DNA of 53,716 nucleotides from Phycisphaerae bacterium (GTDB lineage: Bacteria > Planctomycetota > Phycisphaerae > Sedimentisphaerales > SG8-4): the NCBI GenBank assembly GCA_030603035.1, contig JAUVYQ010000001.1:1-53716 (forward strand), in the 5' to 3' direction. The notes under the pieces were generated by a model, which ran no database searches, was not told the DNA's origin, and worked only from the letters and a program-made list of their open reading frames with translations. The position numbers and the translations under genes are program-made. This document shows, in pieces, positions 8,794 through 17,471 of this stretch (position 1 is its first letter; each line of letters opens with the position of its first letter).

Positions 8794-9383
8794 TTTTTCA
8801 CCTCACCATTTAACAGTAACCGCAGCTTACCCAATCCATACCGGTACCGGCCCTGGATTGTATTTATTGAAACACTTTGTGATTTGGCAATTGCCTTAAA
8901 TTTCATCCCGCTATACAGGTGCAGGATTATTACCTCTCGCTGCTGATATGGAAGCTGACCAAGCGACCAGGTTAATTGACGCAATTCTTCACCAAACATC
9001 ACGGTATATTCCGGCCTGTTTGAATGCGACGAAACTATCTCTGCTTCATCTAATGTGATATTTTGGTATCGCTGTCTTGCTTTGTTTATATTACGTGCAT
9101 TGTTAGCAACACAGGTCGCTAAATAACCTTTCAGACTGCCGGTAAGTCTAAAATTGTCGGCCGATTTAATAAAAGAAACAAAAACATCATGTACCGCATC
9201 CTCAGCAGAATTCTTCTCATTTAAAAGAGCGGCCGCTAACGTTACCAAATCATCTTTGTACTTTTCATAGATACGCCGCAGCACATCCCTGTTACCGCGA
9301 TTAAACTTCCATATAAGTAATCTATCTTCCAGCATCAACAAGCTGTTTTCCTTATTTCTGAATTCAGAACAATCGATTGTCAC
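8790..9383 (-). CDS. ECF-type RNA polymerase sigma factor
   Basis: A 197-residue sigma-70 family protein. Region 2 (about 30-100) shows DLVTLAAALLNEKNSAEDAVHDVFVSF; region 4 (about 130-190) shows LPYQQREVIILHLYSGMKF followed by the helix-turn-helix AIAKSQSVSINTIQGRYRYG. There is no region 1 or 3, as expected for group 4 factors. It is the first gene of a two-gene operon with the anti-sigma-like gene (4-base overlap). Its targets cannot be told from the sequence. Confidence 0.88.
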   Translation of the reverse strand: MTIDCSEFRNKENSLLMLEDRLLIWKFNRGNRDVLRRIYEKYKDDLVTLAAALLNEKNSAEDAVHDVFVSFIKSADNFRLTGSLKGYLATCVANNARNINKARQRYQNITLDEAEIVSSHSNRPEYTVMFGEELRQLTWSLGQLPYQQREVIILHLYSGMKFKAIAKSQSVSINTIQGRYRYGLGKLRLLLNGEVKK

Positions 9384-9554
9384 TTATATAACAACTGAAC
9401 CGCCTGTTTTAGTATAACGAAAATAGATTTTTTCTTCTACTTTCGGCGTCGCGAACACAAAAAAACGGATTTCACCCCCAAAAGCGCACAATCTGTGAAA
9501 TATGTAGCTACATTTTTTGCGAGATACGAAATGCGAAATGCGGGATACGAAACA

Positions 9555-10586
9555 TTATGGGGCGCCAAAAATGTCAGCTTCGCGCAAGGGCACTTCGATA
9601 CCTTTATAGATGAAAATGTCCTGCAGTGTGTATATATCGTCCTGTTCAATGCCGATATGACGTACTTTCAGGAATTTGACACCGCCATCGCCGGACAAAA
9701 CGTGTTGGCCACGCCGCCCGTGATTGCTGCTGTTAAGAGTTTTTAAGGCCTCGCTTAACTCCAGCTTAAATGAGTTGGAATAGTCCCTGGGCAATCTTTC
9801 AAAAAGCGGATTCGAATCTGCCATTAAAACTTTCGGGATGAGCGTATATCTATTTTTAGGTTTGGGGCACCTTATTGGGAAGCTATAGGTTATGTACCTG
9901 CGGGCGGGAAAATCATTACAGTTCTTCGCTTTTGACGGGTCGAATTGAAGTGGTCGGCCCTGGCTTCTGCCGGGGCAGACAAAATCAGTTGGATTATTGT
10001 AACCAAGTTTCACCAAAAGCCAAATATGGCGGGTATTGGAGTGATTTTTTTTGCCTTGGTCGCCCACTTTCCACCAGGGTGCACCCGGCGTGGTTGCAAC
10101 AGCGGGCAGTTGACTATCGTAGTCGGAAATGTAATTGCTCAGGCCTTGAAAGATACCGCCCATTTGCACCCCACAGCGGGCCCGCCAGGATTTTTGACGG
10201 GCTAAGTTCAAAGAAGGAATGAAAACCCCCGCGATGACCAGAATCACTGCTGCTATTACTGCCATTTCGCCTAAGTTGTGCCAGAACCGACTCCTGACGG
10301 TAACTTTTCTGGCCTGTTCGGTGGCAAGTAATTGCTGGAGCTGAAGCTGGCTTGAACGGGCAAAATTGTTAAGTCGCCAAATCGTGCCCTCTGCCAGGTC
10401 ATCCGAGCAGGGTTCGGGCTCCAGACTATCAAGTGGTGCAAGAGCGGCTTTGAGATTTGAGTGAATTTCGGCTGTTTCTTCGTTGGATGCTATCAACGCC
10501 TCGGCTTCGGCAGTTTCTTCTTCGGATGTTAAACCTATACAGTAATCAAATAACAGTTGTTTTTGCTGGTTGTTTAGTAAGGTCAT
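9555..10586 (-). CDS. Anti-sigma-like membrane protein with pseudopilin/DUF1559-type domain
   Basis: A 343-residue protein. The N-terminal ~90 residues form an acidic helical domain (QKQLLFDYCIGLTSEEETAEAE) of the anti-sigma type but without a clear HxxxCxxC zinc motif. A membrane segment at about 109-126 is followed by FIPSLNLARQKSWRARC, as in type II pseudopilin-like helices, and the C-terminal region has SNHGRRGQHVLSGDGGVKF and DDIYT, the H-X9-DG signature of Planctomycetota DUF1559 proteins. Its start overlaps the stop of the sigma gene (10583-10586). It thus joins a cytoplasmic anti-sigma-like region to an external pseudopilin-like region. Confidence 0.75.
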   Translation of the reverse strand: MTLLNNQQKQLLFDYCIGLTSEEETAEAEALIASNEETAEIHSNLKAALAPLDSLEPEPCSDDLAEGTIWRLNNFARSSQLQLQQLLATEQARKVTVRSRFWHNLGEMAVIAAVILVIAGVFIPSLNLARQKSWRARCGVQMGGIFQGLSNYISDYDSQLPAVATTPGAPWWKVGDQGKKNHSNTRHIWLLVKLGYNNPTDFVCPGRSQGRPLQFDPSKAKNCNDFPARRYITYSFPIRCPKPKNRYTLIPKVLMADSNPLFERLPRDYSNSFKLELSEALKTLNSSNHGRRGQHVLSGDGGVKFLKVRHIGIEQDDIYTLQDIFIYKGIEVPLREADIFGAP

Positions 10587-11194
10587 TTAGTTTTTTCGCT
10601 CCCGGCAGATGCCTTCCAGTCTTTGGCGAAACGGCCGACGGCTGTGTGCAGTCTGCTTTTAACTGTTCCGATAGGTATACTTAAAATCCGAGCCATTTGT
10701 TTGTAAGAAAATTTGTTAAAATAGGCCAAAATTAATATTTCCCGCAGATTTTCCGGCATATTCGCTATAATCTGTCCAACTCGCGAGGCGGTTTCGCTCT
10801 TTTCCAGTTTTTCGTAAGGTGTTGTTCTGTCAGAAGTAAGGGTGTTCAGGACGTCATCGAACGACAAATCCTGCGATTCAGCGATAGTGCCTATGGGGAT
10901 GGCGGCTGTTCGCTGGCGTTTGCGAAGGGCGTCCTTTGCTTTATTGGCGGCTATAGTGAACAGCCAGGGGCGCAAAGGCCGGCTGGCATCGAAGCTGTCC
11001 CTGCTGGTGAATAACTGCAAGAAGGTCTCCTGAAAGACGTCTTCGACCATGTCCCGGCGGTTCAGGAACTGCTTTAAGAACATATAAAGGCCGTTCTTAT
11101 AACGATTTACGATTTCACGGAATGCAGTTTCCTCGCCGGCCGCGTAGCGGTCGAGAAGTTCCGCATCGGTTAGTTTGTCCAAAACGGGCTTCAT
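10583..11194 (-). CDS. ECF-type RNA polymerase sigma factor, second copy
   Basis: A 203-residue sigma-70 family protein. Region 2 (about 10-95) has LLDRYAAGEETAFREIVNRYK, DMVEDVFQETFLQLF and RPWLFTIAANKAKDALRKR; region 4 (about 135-190) has MPENLREILILAYFNKFSY and the helix-turn-helix QMARILSIPIGTVKSRLHTA. It differs clearly from the factor at 8790-9383, so this is not a recent duplication. It is cotranscribed and translationally coupled with the anti-sigma-like gene downstream. Confidence 0.9.
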   Translation of the reverse strand: MKPVLDKLTDAELLDRYAAGEETAFREIVNRYKNGLYMFLKQFLNRRDMVEDVFQETFLQLFTSRDSFDASRPLRPWLFTIAANKAKDALRKRQRTAAIPIGTIAESQDLSFDDVLNTLTSDRTTPYEKLEKSETASRVGQIIANMPENLREILILAYFNKFSYKQMARILSIPIGTVKSRLHTAVGRFAKDWKASAGSEKTK

Positions 11195-11653
11195 AATTCA
11201 ACTCTGAAAGAATCGCAGAAACAATCGTATTATAGGTGATTTAGAGGCGAATTAAAATCTTTATCAGGGGCATTTAGAGAAAAACCAGCCACGAATTAGC
11301 ACGAATTTATTTAACCGTGGAGGGTGTGGAGAACGCAGAAAGGTTTTAGCCGGCTTGGCGGCCCTGGCAAGGGCTTTCCTTGATGCAAGGCATTTCAATT
11401 GATTATTGATAAACGATTATTGATTATTATAGGTATGAGATTGGCGTGTTTGAAGACAACTCCCAAATAAATTTGGGGGCTAAACATTTTTGAGATTGCT
11501 TCGCTTGCAATGACCCCGCCCCAAATTACGGCAGGAGCCTACTTCGTGCGGGGCAAGCAAAATAGAGTCCTCGGCTGCGCTTGAGGCTGCCACCCCAAAC
11601 GAGGGACGATGGACGACAGACGATGGATGGCGGAGGTGAATTTTGTGAAAAAA
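11195..11653. other. Non-coding gap built of repeat words
   Basis: No gene seen. It contains a short inverted pair around CCACGAATTAGCACGAATT…CCGTGG (about 11289-11322), TTGATTATTGATAAACGATTATTGATTATT (TTGATTATTGAT words at 11399-11431), a GAGATTGCTTCGCTTGCAATG word (about 11491), and GACGATGGACGACAGACGATGGATGG (11605-11632). These are non-coding word repeats, and the region lies just before the first copy of the 97-bp direct repeat. Confidence 0.5.
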
Positions 11654-11750
11654 TGTTGCAATTTTTGGTTTGGGGGGTTAGGATTTGGCTGGAATAAAGC
11701 CCGTTGGAAATTGTATAACAGGGCGAGGTTGTGAGAAATGGCTGAGCCGG
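11654..11750 (+). repeat. 97-bp direct repeat, left copy
   Basis: This segment, from TGTTGCAATTTTT to GAAATGGCTGAGCCGG, recurs at 13907-14004 with about seven differences including one 1-base gap. The right copy is the leader and first codons of the small gene at 13992; the left copy is cut off after the codons for MAEP. The pair flanks the GC-rich cassette. Confidence 0.85.
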
Positions 11751-11760
11751 GGCGGGCTAC

Positions 11761-12045
11761 TTACTTTATCCTTTCGGCCAGCCACCAGGTTGGTTTGCGG
11801 CGGTTGGCATAATCCAGGTAGATTTCAAACACATTGCCTTCGGCATCGCGCAGGACATAATAGCGACGGTGTCGGCGGTTGTACCATTTGCGACTGCGAG
11901 GTGGAAGCGCGCCGAATCCAATATCGACCCGTTCGCTGAGAACTTCCACAACGTCGTGCTGCTCGCCCCGCCAACAGAAGCGTACCGGCCGCGGGGACGT
12001 CTCCGCCTTCTCTACTTCAATTCGTTCACTGATGAATTCTCCCAT
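11761..12045 (-). CDS. DUF6504-like small protein
   Basis: A 94-residue protein if begun at the ATG at 12045, which AAGGG precedes by 9 bases. The open frame extends 24 codons further upstream without a better site. Visible pattern: FISERIEV at the start, then RPVRFCWRGEQHDVVEVLSE, RRHRRYYVLRDAEGNVFEIYLD and a C-terminal WWLAERIK. This fits the small DUF6504-type proteins with a WRG…VFEIY core, which are encoded in many bacteria near DNA-repair genes; function unknown. It is encoded with the oxidoreductase gene on the same strand and has high GC, unlike the neighbours. Family call is by eye. Confidence 0.65.
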   Translation of the reverse strand: MGEFISERIEVEKAETSPRPVRFCWRGEQHDVVEVLSERVDIGFGALPPRSRKWYNRRHRRYYVLRDAEGNVFEIYLDYANRRKPTWWLAERIK

Positions 12046-12163
12046 CGCAGACAACCCTTGATAACGATGTCGGCCCATTGTCGATACGCGCCCGATGCAA
12101 CAATCCGCAATGGGCACTGCCTTTTGGCAGGTAAATAAAGCTGCCCATCGTGGACCTTTAGCT

Positions 12164-13513
12164 TTAGAGCACCTTCGTCTGTCCGGGCATTGCGATGGGA
12201 TAGCCGCCCTCGTCGTTGGGCTTGACCGGTGGGTCGGAGTCCATCGTGTAGCGGTCCAGGCCTGGTGCCAATTCCAGGTTCGACGCCAGCGCCTGTTCCC
12301 AGGTGAGCATCTTTCCGGACTCGGCGGCCATGCGCCCGAGGATGCCGGTCATAGCGGCGTAGGCGGAGCGCTCGGTCTCGTTGTAGGGCTTGTCCTCGCG
12401 GATAGCCTCGAACAGCAGGTCGTGCTCAACCTGGTACGCATTGCAGCGCGGCCCATCGTACTTCCAGATTACGTTCTCGGATGTCTGCCGGTGGCGTTTG
12501 AAAATGCGGGGCCGTGAGATCCCTTCGCCGAGAACGGCTGAGCCCTTTGTGCCGTGGATGACGTCGCCGAAGAAACCCCAGCAACCGGCCATGTGCCGGC
12601 CTTGCGCGAACAGTCGCATACCATCAGCAAAGGTGTATTCCACTGCGTAGTGGTCAAACAACTGGTCGGGCTGGGTACGGACCTGACGCCCTCCCTGCCC
12701 CTGGGCCGATACCGGCCAGGCGTTCTTGCACCAGCAGCAGACGTCGAGGTTGTGGATGAGCCAGTCGAGGATAAAGCTGCCGTTGAGCCAGGTGAAGCAG
12801 GAGTAGTTTCGGATCTGGTGTGCCAGTTCGCTCGTCCCGGCGGATTTTGGAGCGAACCCGACCGGGGCGTGCTCGCGGTATGCCCAACAGGTGATGATTT
12901 CGCCGATGGCGCCTTCGTGGAGTTGGCGGACCGCTTGTTCCAGGGGCTTGTAGTGTCGACTCATCAAGCCGCCGGCGATCTTGAGATTCTTCTTCTTTGC
13001 TTGCTCACCGGCCTTGAGCACGCGACGAATGCCCGGGGCATCGACCGCGAACGACTTCTCCATAAACACGTGGCATCCTTTTGCCACCGCGTATTCCAGG
13101 TGGATTGGGCGGAAAGCCGGAGGCGTGGCGAGGATGACGACCCCACCCGGCGCGACGGCGTCGATGGCCTTCTTGTACGCATCCAGGCCGAGCAGCCGCC
13201 TCTCCTGGGGAACTTCGACATGCTGGGCGAACTGTTTGGATAGACTCTTGAGTCTCGGCTCCAGGCGATGGGCGAACACGTCGGCCATCGCGACCAGTTG
13301 TGTCGGCCCCTTGGTCGACAGGGCGTTGACCGCAGCGCCGGTCCCGCGCCCGCCGCAACCGACCAGAGCGATCTTGATTATGTTCTGTTCGGCGGCGTAG
13401 CCCCGCGTGCCAATAGCGCTGGCCAGCGTCGCGCCGGCTAAAGCTCCGGAGGTTTGCTTGAGGAACTGACGGCGGGAGGTCAAAGGTTTCCGAGTTTTGC
13501 TTTGTACATTCAT
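12164..13513 (-). CDS. Gfo/Idh/MocA family oxidoreductase, Tat-exported
   Basis: A 449-residue NAD(P)-dependent sugar or cyclitol dehydrogenase-type protein. The start at 13513 is chosen because AAAGGAG is just upstream and the protein then begins with a Tat signal, TSRRQFLKQ, followed by a hydrophobic Ala/Gly stretch (about 22-40). The Rossmann motif is GCGGRGTG (52-59). The usual EKP reads MEKSFAVD, so the Pro is Ser. LDWLIHNLDVCCW holds the expected catalytic-region His. The C-terminal half is the alpha/beta sheet domain with SAVLGEG. Such secreted members are abundant in Planctomycetota, where they probably act on carbohydrates. GC content is visibly higher than in neighbours, consistent with acquisition. 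Confidence 0.85.
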   Translation of the reverse strand: MNVQSKTRKPLTSRRQFLKQTSGALAGATLASAIGTRGYAAEQNIIKIALVGCGGRGTGAAVNALSTKGPTQLVAMADVFAHRLEPRLKSLSKQFAQHVEVPQERRLLGLDAYKKAIDAVAPGGVVILATPPAFRPIHLEYAVAKGCHVFMEKSFAVDAPGIRRVLKAGEQAKKKNLKIAGGLMSRHYKPLEQAVRQLHEGAIGEIITCWAYREHAPVGFAPKSAGTSELAHQIRNYSCFTWLNGSFILDWLIHNLDVCCWCKNAWPVSAQGQGGRQVRTQPDQLFDHYAVEYTFADGMRLFAQGRHMAGCWGFFGDVIHGTKGSAVLGEGISRPRIFKRHRQTSENVIWKYDGPRCNAYQVEHDLLFEAIREDKPYNETERSAYAAMTGILGRMAAESGKMLTWEQALASNLELAPGLDRYTMDSDPPVKPNDEGGYPIAMPGQTKVL

Positions 13514-13906
13514 TAGGTACTCCTTTCTTTTTGTCTGGTGACCGATAGTCACGTGGGATGGCTTTCGGGCGATGCGTCCTCCTTTGCTGTAGGTATTATA
13601 AGCCGACAAACAAGTCACCCATCCGGTCCTGTATATTATCCCAATGCCGATTCAGACACATCAGGGCTTGGGCCGATCTATGATACGGAGACCAGAGCCA
13701 AAAGTCAACATGTTTCACAAATTCGCGTGGGATGGCCAAGGAACATCGAAATGGTGGGCACGGCCCACCCTGCGTAGCTCACCAATTAGTTGATTGGTTA
13801 ATTAGATCTTTGTCCGCTCCCTTACGGTCGCGGCTCATTTGGCTAACTACTCGGCTTCGCTCAGAGCAGGCCCTGCGCGGGGATGAGAAGGTAATTTGGG
13901 AAAATT
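13514..13906. other. Non-coding gap upstream of the oxidoreductase gene
   Basis: No gene supported. It holds a short hairpin GTGGGCACGGCCCAC near 13754-13768 and a word repeat around 13816-13880 with CTCCCTTACGGTCGCGGC and CGGCTTCGCTCAGAGCAGG, words that in reverse (CCGCGACCGTAAGGGAG) are familiar from intergenic regions of Planctomycetota. It ends at the right copy of the 97-bp repeat. Confidence 0.5.
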
Positions 13907-14004
13907 TGTTGCAATTTTTGATTTGGGGGGTTAGGATGTGGTCGGAATGAAGCCCGCTTGGAAATTGTATAACAGGGCGAGGTTGTGAGAAATGGCTGAG
14001 CCGG
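13907..14004 (+). repeat. 97-bp direct repeat, right copy
   Basis: The intact partner of 11654-11750. It contains the leader, the ribosome site and first codons of the gene at 13992, and is continuous with that gene, so it is probably the original copy. Confidence 0.85.
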
Positions 14005-14285
14005 TCGGAAATCAAGATAAGGGCGGCGATACCGCTGTCAGTAAGGTCGTGAGCGATTTTGTCGATGGCTTGAGCGACGAACACCGTATGCTGGTCGTTC
14101 TTAAGGAGAAATTGTACGACGGGACGTGGGAGCCGATGCTCGATGACCTGCGAAACCGGCTGGCGGGTAAGCCGTATATATTTAAGCTGGCAAACCGAAT
14201 AAAAGACGATATCGAGCGCATTGAGAAGATGCAGGAATTCGAGACTGAGCATAATATTGATCTGGCTGACCATGTAAAAGTGTAA
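13992..14285 (+). CDS. Small unknown helical protein
   Basis: A 97-residue hydrophilic, charged protein with no signal peptide or membrane segment and no family I recognise. GAGG lies about 13 bases before the ATG. Its 5' end was duplicated to 11654-11750, where a short open frame would break off into the cassette. It is followed after 88 bases by the beta-propeller-like gene in the same direction and may be cotranscribed. An antisense open frame (13779-14273) was not accepted. Confidence 0.6.
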   Translation: MAEPVGNQDKGGDTAVSKVVSDFVDGLSDEHRMLVVLKEKLYDGTWEPMLDDLRNRLAGKPYIFKLANRIKDDIERIEKMQEFETEHNIDLADHVKV

Positions 14286-14373
14286 AACGTAAAGCGAAAA
14301 ACGTAAAACTATTGAATTTTAAGTTTTGGCTTTGTGGGACAGTAAGGTTTTGTTTTTTTGTGAGGGTTTGGAA

Positions 14374-15492
14374 ATGCTGAAGAAATTGCGATGCAGATTG
14401 GTTTTATTGGTGAGTCTTCTGGTTTTGTGTGCTGCAGCGAGCAACATAGCTGCGGAAGATGGTTCGCGATGGCTTGTTTCGCCGGAGCTGCTTGAACACG
14501 CCGGGCTGAAGCTATTGTGGCAGAGTGAGCTGCCGATGAAGAAGACGGAGAGTTTAGAGCGATTATTTGTTCTTGGTAATTGTGTCTATGCGCTATCGGA
14601 GCGCAATTATATGGTTTGTTTGAGCAGCGAAAAGGGAAATGTGATATTCAGCAGGCCTTTTGCACCGCTTGGTTTTCCGGTGCTTGGGTTGGAGCTTTAT
14701 GAGGATGAGCTTATATCTGTAATTGGCGGCAGGTTGATTGAGATTAACGCGGAGTTCGGCACAGAACGTAAGGCCACGCGTGTGGAGTTTGGTATAGCCT
14801 GTCCAGCAGCTCGGAACAGCTCGTATTTTTATTTGGGCGGGACCGACAGGCGGATGCATACGTTACGTGCGGAGGATAAAGTTCAGGTTTTTGAGGTGGC
14901 TGCTGAGAACGATTCGATGATTACTTCGATTGTTGCCGACGAGGATTTTGTTGTCTTTGGCACCGATGCGGGCAACGTGATAAGTATCACGCCGGACGCG
15001 CCGAGGCGGCTGTGGCGGTTTGACGCCGCTGATAGTATTGTTGGGCCGATTGTGAGGGATGGAGAATCGCTATTTTTTGCCAGTAAAGATACGAATATAT
15101 ACAGGGTTGACGTAGTTTACAGGGCCAACACATCTACGAAGAAGCTTGTCTGGAAGTATCAGACGGCGGCGGTGCTCGATAAGGCGCCGCGGGTGACGGG
15201 AGGGGTTGTTTATCAGTATGTTCGGTATAAAGGTCTGGAGGCAATAGACAAAAAGAGCGGCAAATTTATGTGGCAGGTGCCGGAAGGCGTTGATTTGTTA
15301 GCTGAGTCGGCGGGAAAGGCATACGTGATTGCAAAGAAGGGTAAGCTGGTGGTGATGGACAATAAGAAAGCGAAGCGGCTGTATTCGGTTAATTTTGCGA
15401 GGGTTTCGAGATATGTGGCCAATGTAGCGGATTCGAGAATTTATATTGCGGATAAGGCCGGCCGGGTTGCCTGTATAAAACCGATTGAATAA
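14374..15492 (+). CDS. Secreted PQQ-like beta-propeller repeat protein
   Basis: The start at 14374 (GAGGG 7-8 bases upstream) gives a 372-residue protein with a signal peptide (basic MLKKLRCR, hydrophobic to about 24, then NIAAE). The mature part is made of repeated four-strand blades with PQQ/WD-type endings such as VYALSERN, VFGTDAGNVISI, FFASKDTNIYRVD, EAIDKKSGKFMWQV and VYIADKAGRVACI-like segments. Such proteins in Planctomycetota are exported scaffolds or BamB-like; an enzyme role with bound PQQ is not evident. The final ~90 residues are the best-conserved propeller. Confidence 0.75.
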   Translation: MLKKLRCRLVLLVSLLVLCAAASNIAAEDGSRWLVSPELLEHAGLKLLWQSELPMKKTESLERLFVLGNCVYALSERNYMVCLSSEKGNVIFSRPFAPLGFPVLGLELYEDELISVIGGRLIEINAEFGTERKATRVEFGIACPAARNSSYFYLGGTDRRMHTLRAEDKVQVFEVAAENDSMITSIVADEDFVVFGTDAGNVISITPDAPRRLWRFDAADSIVGPIVRDGESLFFASKDTNIYRVDVVYRANTSTKKLVWKYQTAAVLDKAPRVTGGVVYQYVRYKGLEAIDKKSGKFMWQVPEGVDLLAESAGKAYVIAKKGKLVVMDNKKAKRLYSVNFARVSRYVANVADSRIYIADKAGRVACIKPIE

Positions 15493-15578
15493 TTTCGTAG
15501 TTCATAGTATGGTGTCGATTCGCTGTGTACCGCGAGAGGCAAATTAAAATTGAAAAGTTTTTGAGGAAAGAAGTTCAA

Positions 15579-17189
15579 ATGGATGTGAAAATTAAGACGG
15601 CGTTGGTAAGTGTTTCGGATAAGAGTGGTGTTGTTGATTTTGCAAAAAAGCTGAGCGCGATGGGGGTTAAGATAATCAGCACGGGCGGGACGGCGAAGAA
15701 ATTGGGCGATGCGGGGGTGAGCGTTGTTGGTATCGAGTCGGTTACCGGCTTTCCGGAAATGATGGACGGGAGGGTAAAGACACTTCATCCCAAAATACAC
15801 GGCGGACTGTTAGGACTACGCGACAAAAAGGAACATACTGCTGCAATGAAAGAGCATAACATTAAGCCGATTGATTTGGTTTGTGTGAATCTTTACCCGT
15901 TTGAAGAGACCATTGCAAGGTCCGATTGCGCGCTGGAAGAAGCGATTGAAAATATTGATATTGGCGGGCCGAGTATGATTCGCTCGGCTGCGAAGAACCA
16001 TAAGTTTGTTACGGTTGTTACGGAGCCGGGGCAGTATGAGCAAGTTATTGAGGAGATGCAGAAAAACGGTGGGGTTGTGAGCGGGGAGCTGCGCAGCGAT
16101 TTTGCGCGGATTGCTTTTGGGCTGACGGCTTCGTATGATGCTGCCATCGCAAAGTATCTTGACGGCAGGGGGGTGGTAGAGTATCCGGAGAGGGTTTCTA
16201 TTGCGCTTAAGAAGGATGCATCGCTGCGTTACGGTGAAAATCCTCATCAAAGCGCAGCGTTTTATAAGCTGGCATCGAGCGGGGAGACGTCGGTCAGCAG
16301 TGCCAGTTTGTTAGAGGGCGGCAAAGAGATAAGCTTTAATAATCTTCTGGATACCGATGCGGCGTTTGAGCTGGTTAAGGAGTTTGCGGAGCCGGCGGCG
16401 GTTGTGGTTAAGCACCTTAATCCGTGCGGGTGTGCGGTTGATGAGGATATTTGTGAGGCGTATCGGAAGGCGTACGAATGCGACGTTGTCAGTGCGTTCG
16501 GAAGTATTATCGCTTTGAACAGAAAGGTGAACGTTGAATTAGCTCAGACGATTATGGAGTCTTACAGCCGATTTGGCAAGGCGAGAGGGGCCAGCGGGTT
16601 CTTTGCTGAGGTGATTATCGCGCCGGAATTCGAGCAGGATGCGGTCGAGATAATCAGGACGTTGAAAAGCTGGGGCAGCAGAGTTCGGCTGATGGAGACC
16701 GGGCCGATTGACAGAGCTAAAATTGACGGCGGTGAGTTTGACGCTCGCTGTGTTGTCGGCGGACTGCTCTTGCAAAAGAGGGATTTGGTTGGGTGGGAGC
16801 CGGAGGTGTTGACGTATCCGACGAAGACCAGGCCTACAGAAGAACAGATTGAGGATTTGAGAATTGCCTGGCTTGTCGCCAAGCATACCAAGAGCAACAC
16901 CATCGTATTGGTCAAGAACAGAAAGGTCTTAGGCGTTGGGGCCGGGCAGATGAATCGTGTGGAGTCCGGGCTGATTGCGTTCAAGCACGCTGCTGATGAG
17001 GCAGACGGTTGTGCGATGGCTTCGGATGCCTTCTTCCCATTTCCGGATAATGTTGAAAACGCTGCCAAGGCGGGTGTGGCTGCGATAGTTCAGCCGGGCG
17101 GCTCGCAAAAAGACGATGAAGTTATTGCCACGGCGGACAAGCACGGGATAGCGATGGTGTTTACGGGCAAACGGCATTTCAAACATTGA
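15579..17189 (+). CDS. purH: Bifunctional AICAR transformylase / IMP cyclohydrolase
   Basis: PurH performs the last two steps of IMP synthesis, formylating AICAR with 10-formyl-THF and closing the ring. The ATG at 15579 (GAGGAAAG upstream) gives 536 residues, normal for the family. The N-terminal IMP cyclohydrolase (MGS-like fold) has [24 protein letters not shown] and [13 protein letters not shown]; the transformylase domain has [12 protein letters not shown], the catalytic VVKHLNPCG with Lys-His, [18 protein letters not shown] and GQMNRVES, ending in GKRHFKH. The gene stands alone among non-purine genes and ends before a strong hairpin. Confidence 0.95.
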   Translation: MDVKIKTALVSVSDKSGVVDFAKKLSAMGVKIISTGGTAKKLGDAGVSVVGIESVTGFPEMMDGRVKTLHPKIHGGLLGLRDKKEHTAAMKEHNIKPIDLVCVNLYPFEETIARSDCALEEAIENIDIGGPSMIRSAAKNHKFVTVVTEPGQYEQVIEEMQKNGGVVSGELRSDFARIAFGLTASYDAAIAKYLDGRGVVEYPERVSIALKKDASLRYGENPHQSAAFYKLASSGETSVSSASLLEGGKEISFNNLLDTDAAFELVKEFAEPAAVVVKHLNPCGCAVDEDICEAYRKAYECDVVSAFGSIIALNRKVNVELAQTIMESYSRFGKARGASGFFAEVIIAPEFEQDAVEIIRTLKSWGSRVRLMETGPIDRAKIDGGEFDARCVVGGLLLQKRDLVGWEPEVLTYPTKTRPTEEQIEDLRIAWLVAKHTKSNTIVLVKNRKVLGVGAGQMNRVESGLIAFKHAADEADGCAMASDAFFPFPDNVENAAKAGVAAIVQPGGSQKDDEVIATADKHGIAMVFTGKRHFKH

Positions 17190-17198
17190 TTCCGTATT

Positions 17199-17231
17199 GC
17201 ATGCCTTCGCTTCGCTCAAGGCCAGGCATGC
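17199..17231. terminator. Hairpin after purH
   Basis: GCATGCCT (17199-17206) and AGGCATGC (17224-17231) form a perfect 8-bp stem 10 bases after the purH stop, flanked by near-inverse CGTATTGC/GCGTATCGCG words. No T run follows, so it may be a repeat-type hairpin and only a weak terminator. Confidence 0.5.
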
Positions 17232-17255
17232 GTATCGCGTATTGCGGGAAAGCAG

Positions 17256-17285
17256 ATTAGGGCGGCTATATGGGGCCGCCCCTAC
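17256..17285. repeat. REP palindrome copy 1
   Basis: Word TTAGGGCGG…TATGGGGCCGCCCCTAC, the same palindrome as the four copies near the RAYT gene at 19 kb. It sits at the edge of a decayed RAYT fragment. Confidence 0.85.
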
Positions 17286-17360
17286 GACATTTATGATTCC
17301 ATGGAAATGGTTCGGCATGACAAGACATTCGCCTGCTCGAATGGTAGGGAATTTGTGTAA
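17257..17360 (-). pseudogene. Decayed fragment of a REP-associated transposase gene
   Basis: The DNA at 17286-17360 aligns by eye with 19333-19405 inside the intact RAYT gene, and the minus-strand translation holds MPNHFHGIINVVGAAP, the HUH-type His motif region of RAYTs. Only about 35 codons remain, with no start or end. It is a remnant of a second RAYT copy together with its REP. Confidence 0.75.
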
Positions 17361-17471
17361 GGATCATACCATTTAATGTTTGAAAGTTCAAGAGTTTATG
17401 TTAATTTCTCCATATGGATAAAAGGCTTTAGAGTAAACCGAAAACAGCAGAAAAGGCAGGAGACAAGCAAT

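Noticed and set aside
12554..13243. 229-codon plus-strand frame across the oxidoreductase gene
   Set aside because: A GC-rich shadow of the Gfo/Idh/MocA gene, whose motifs and Tat signal are on the minus strand.
13779..14273. 164-codon minus-strand frame over the repeat and small gene
   Set aside because: It includes repeat-word DNA and has no recognised family; the plus-strand gene has the ribosome site.
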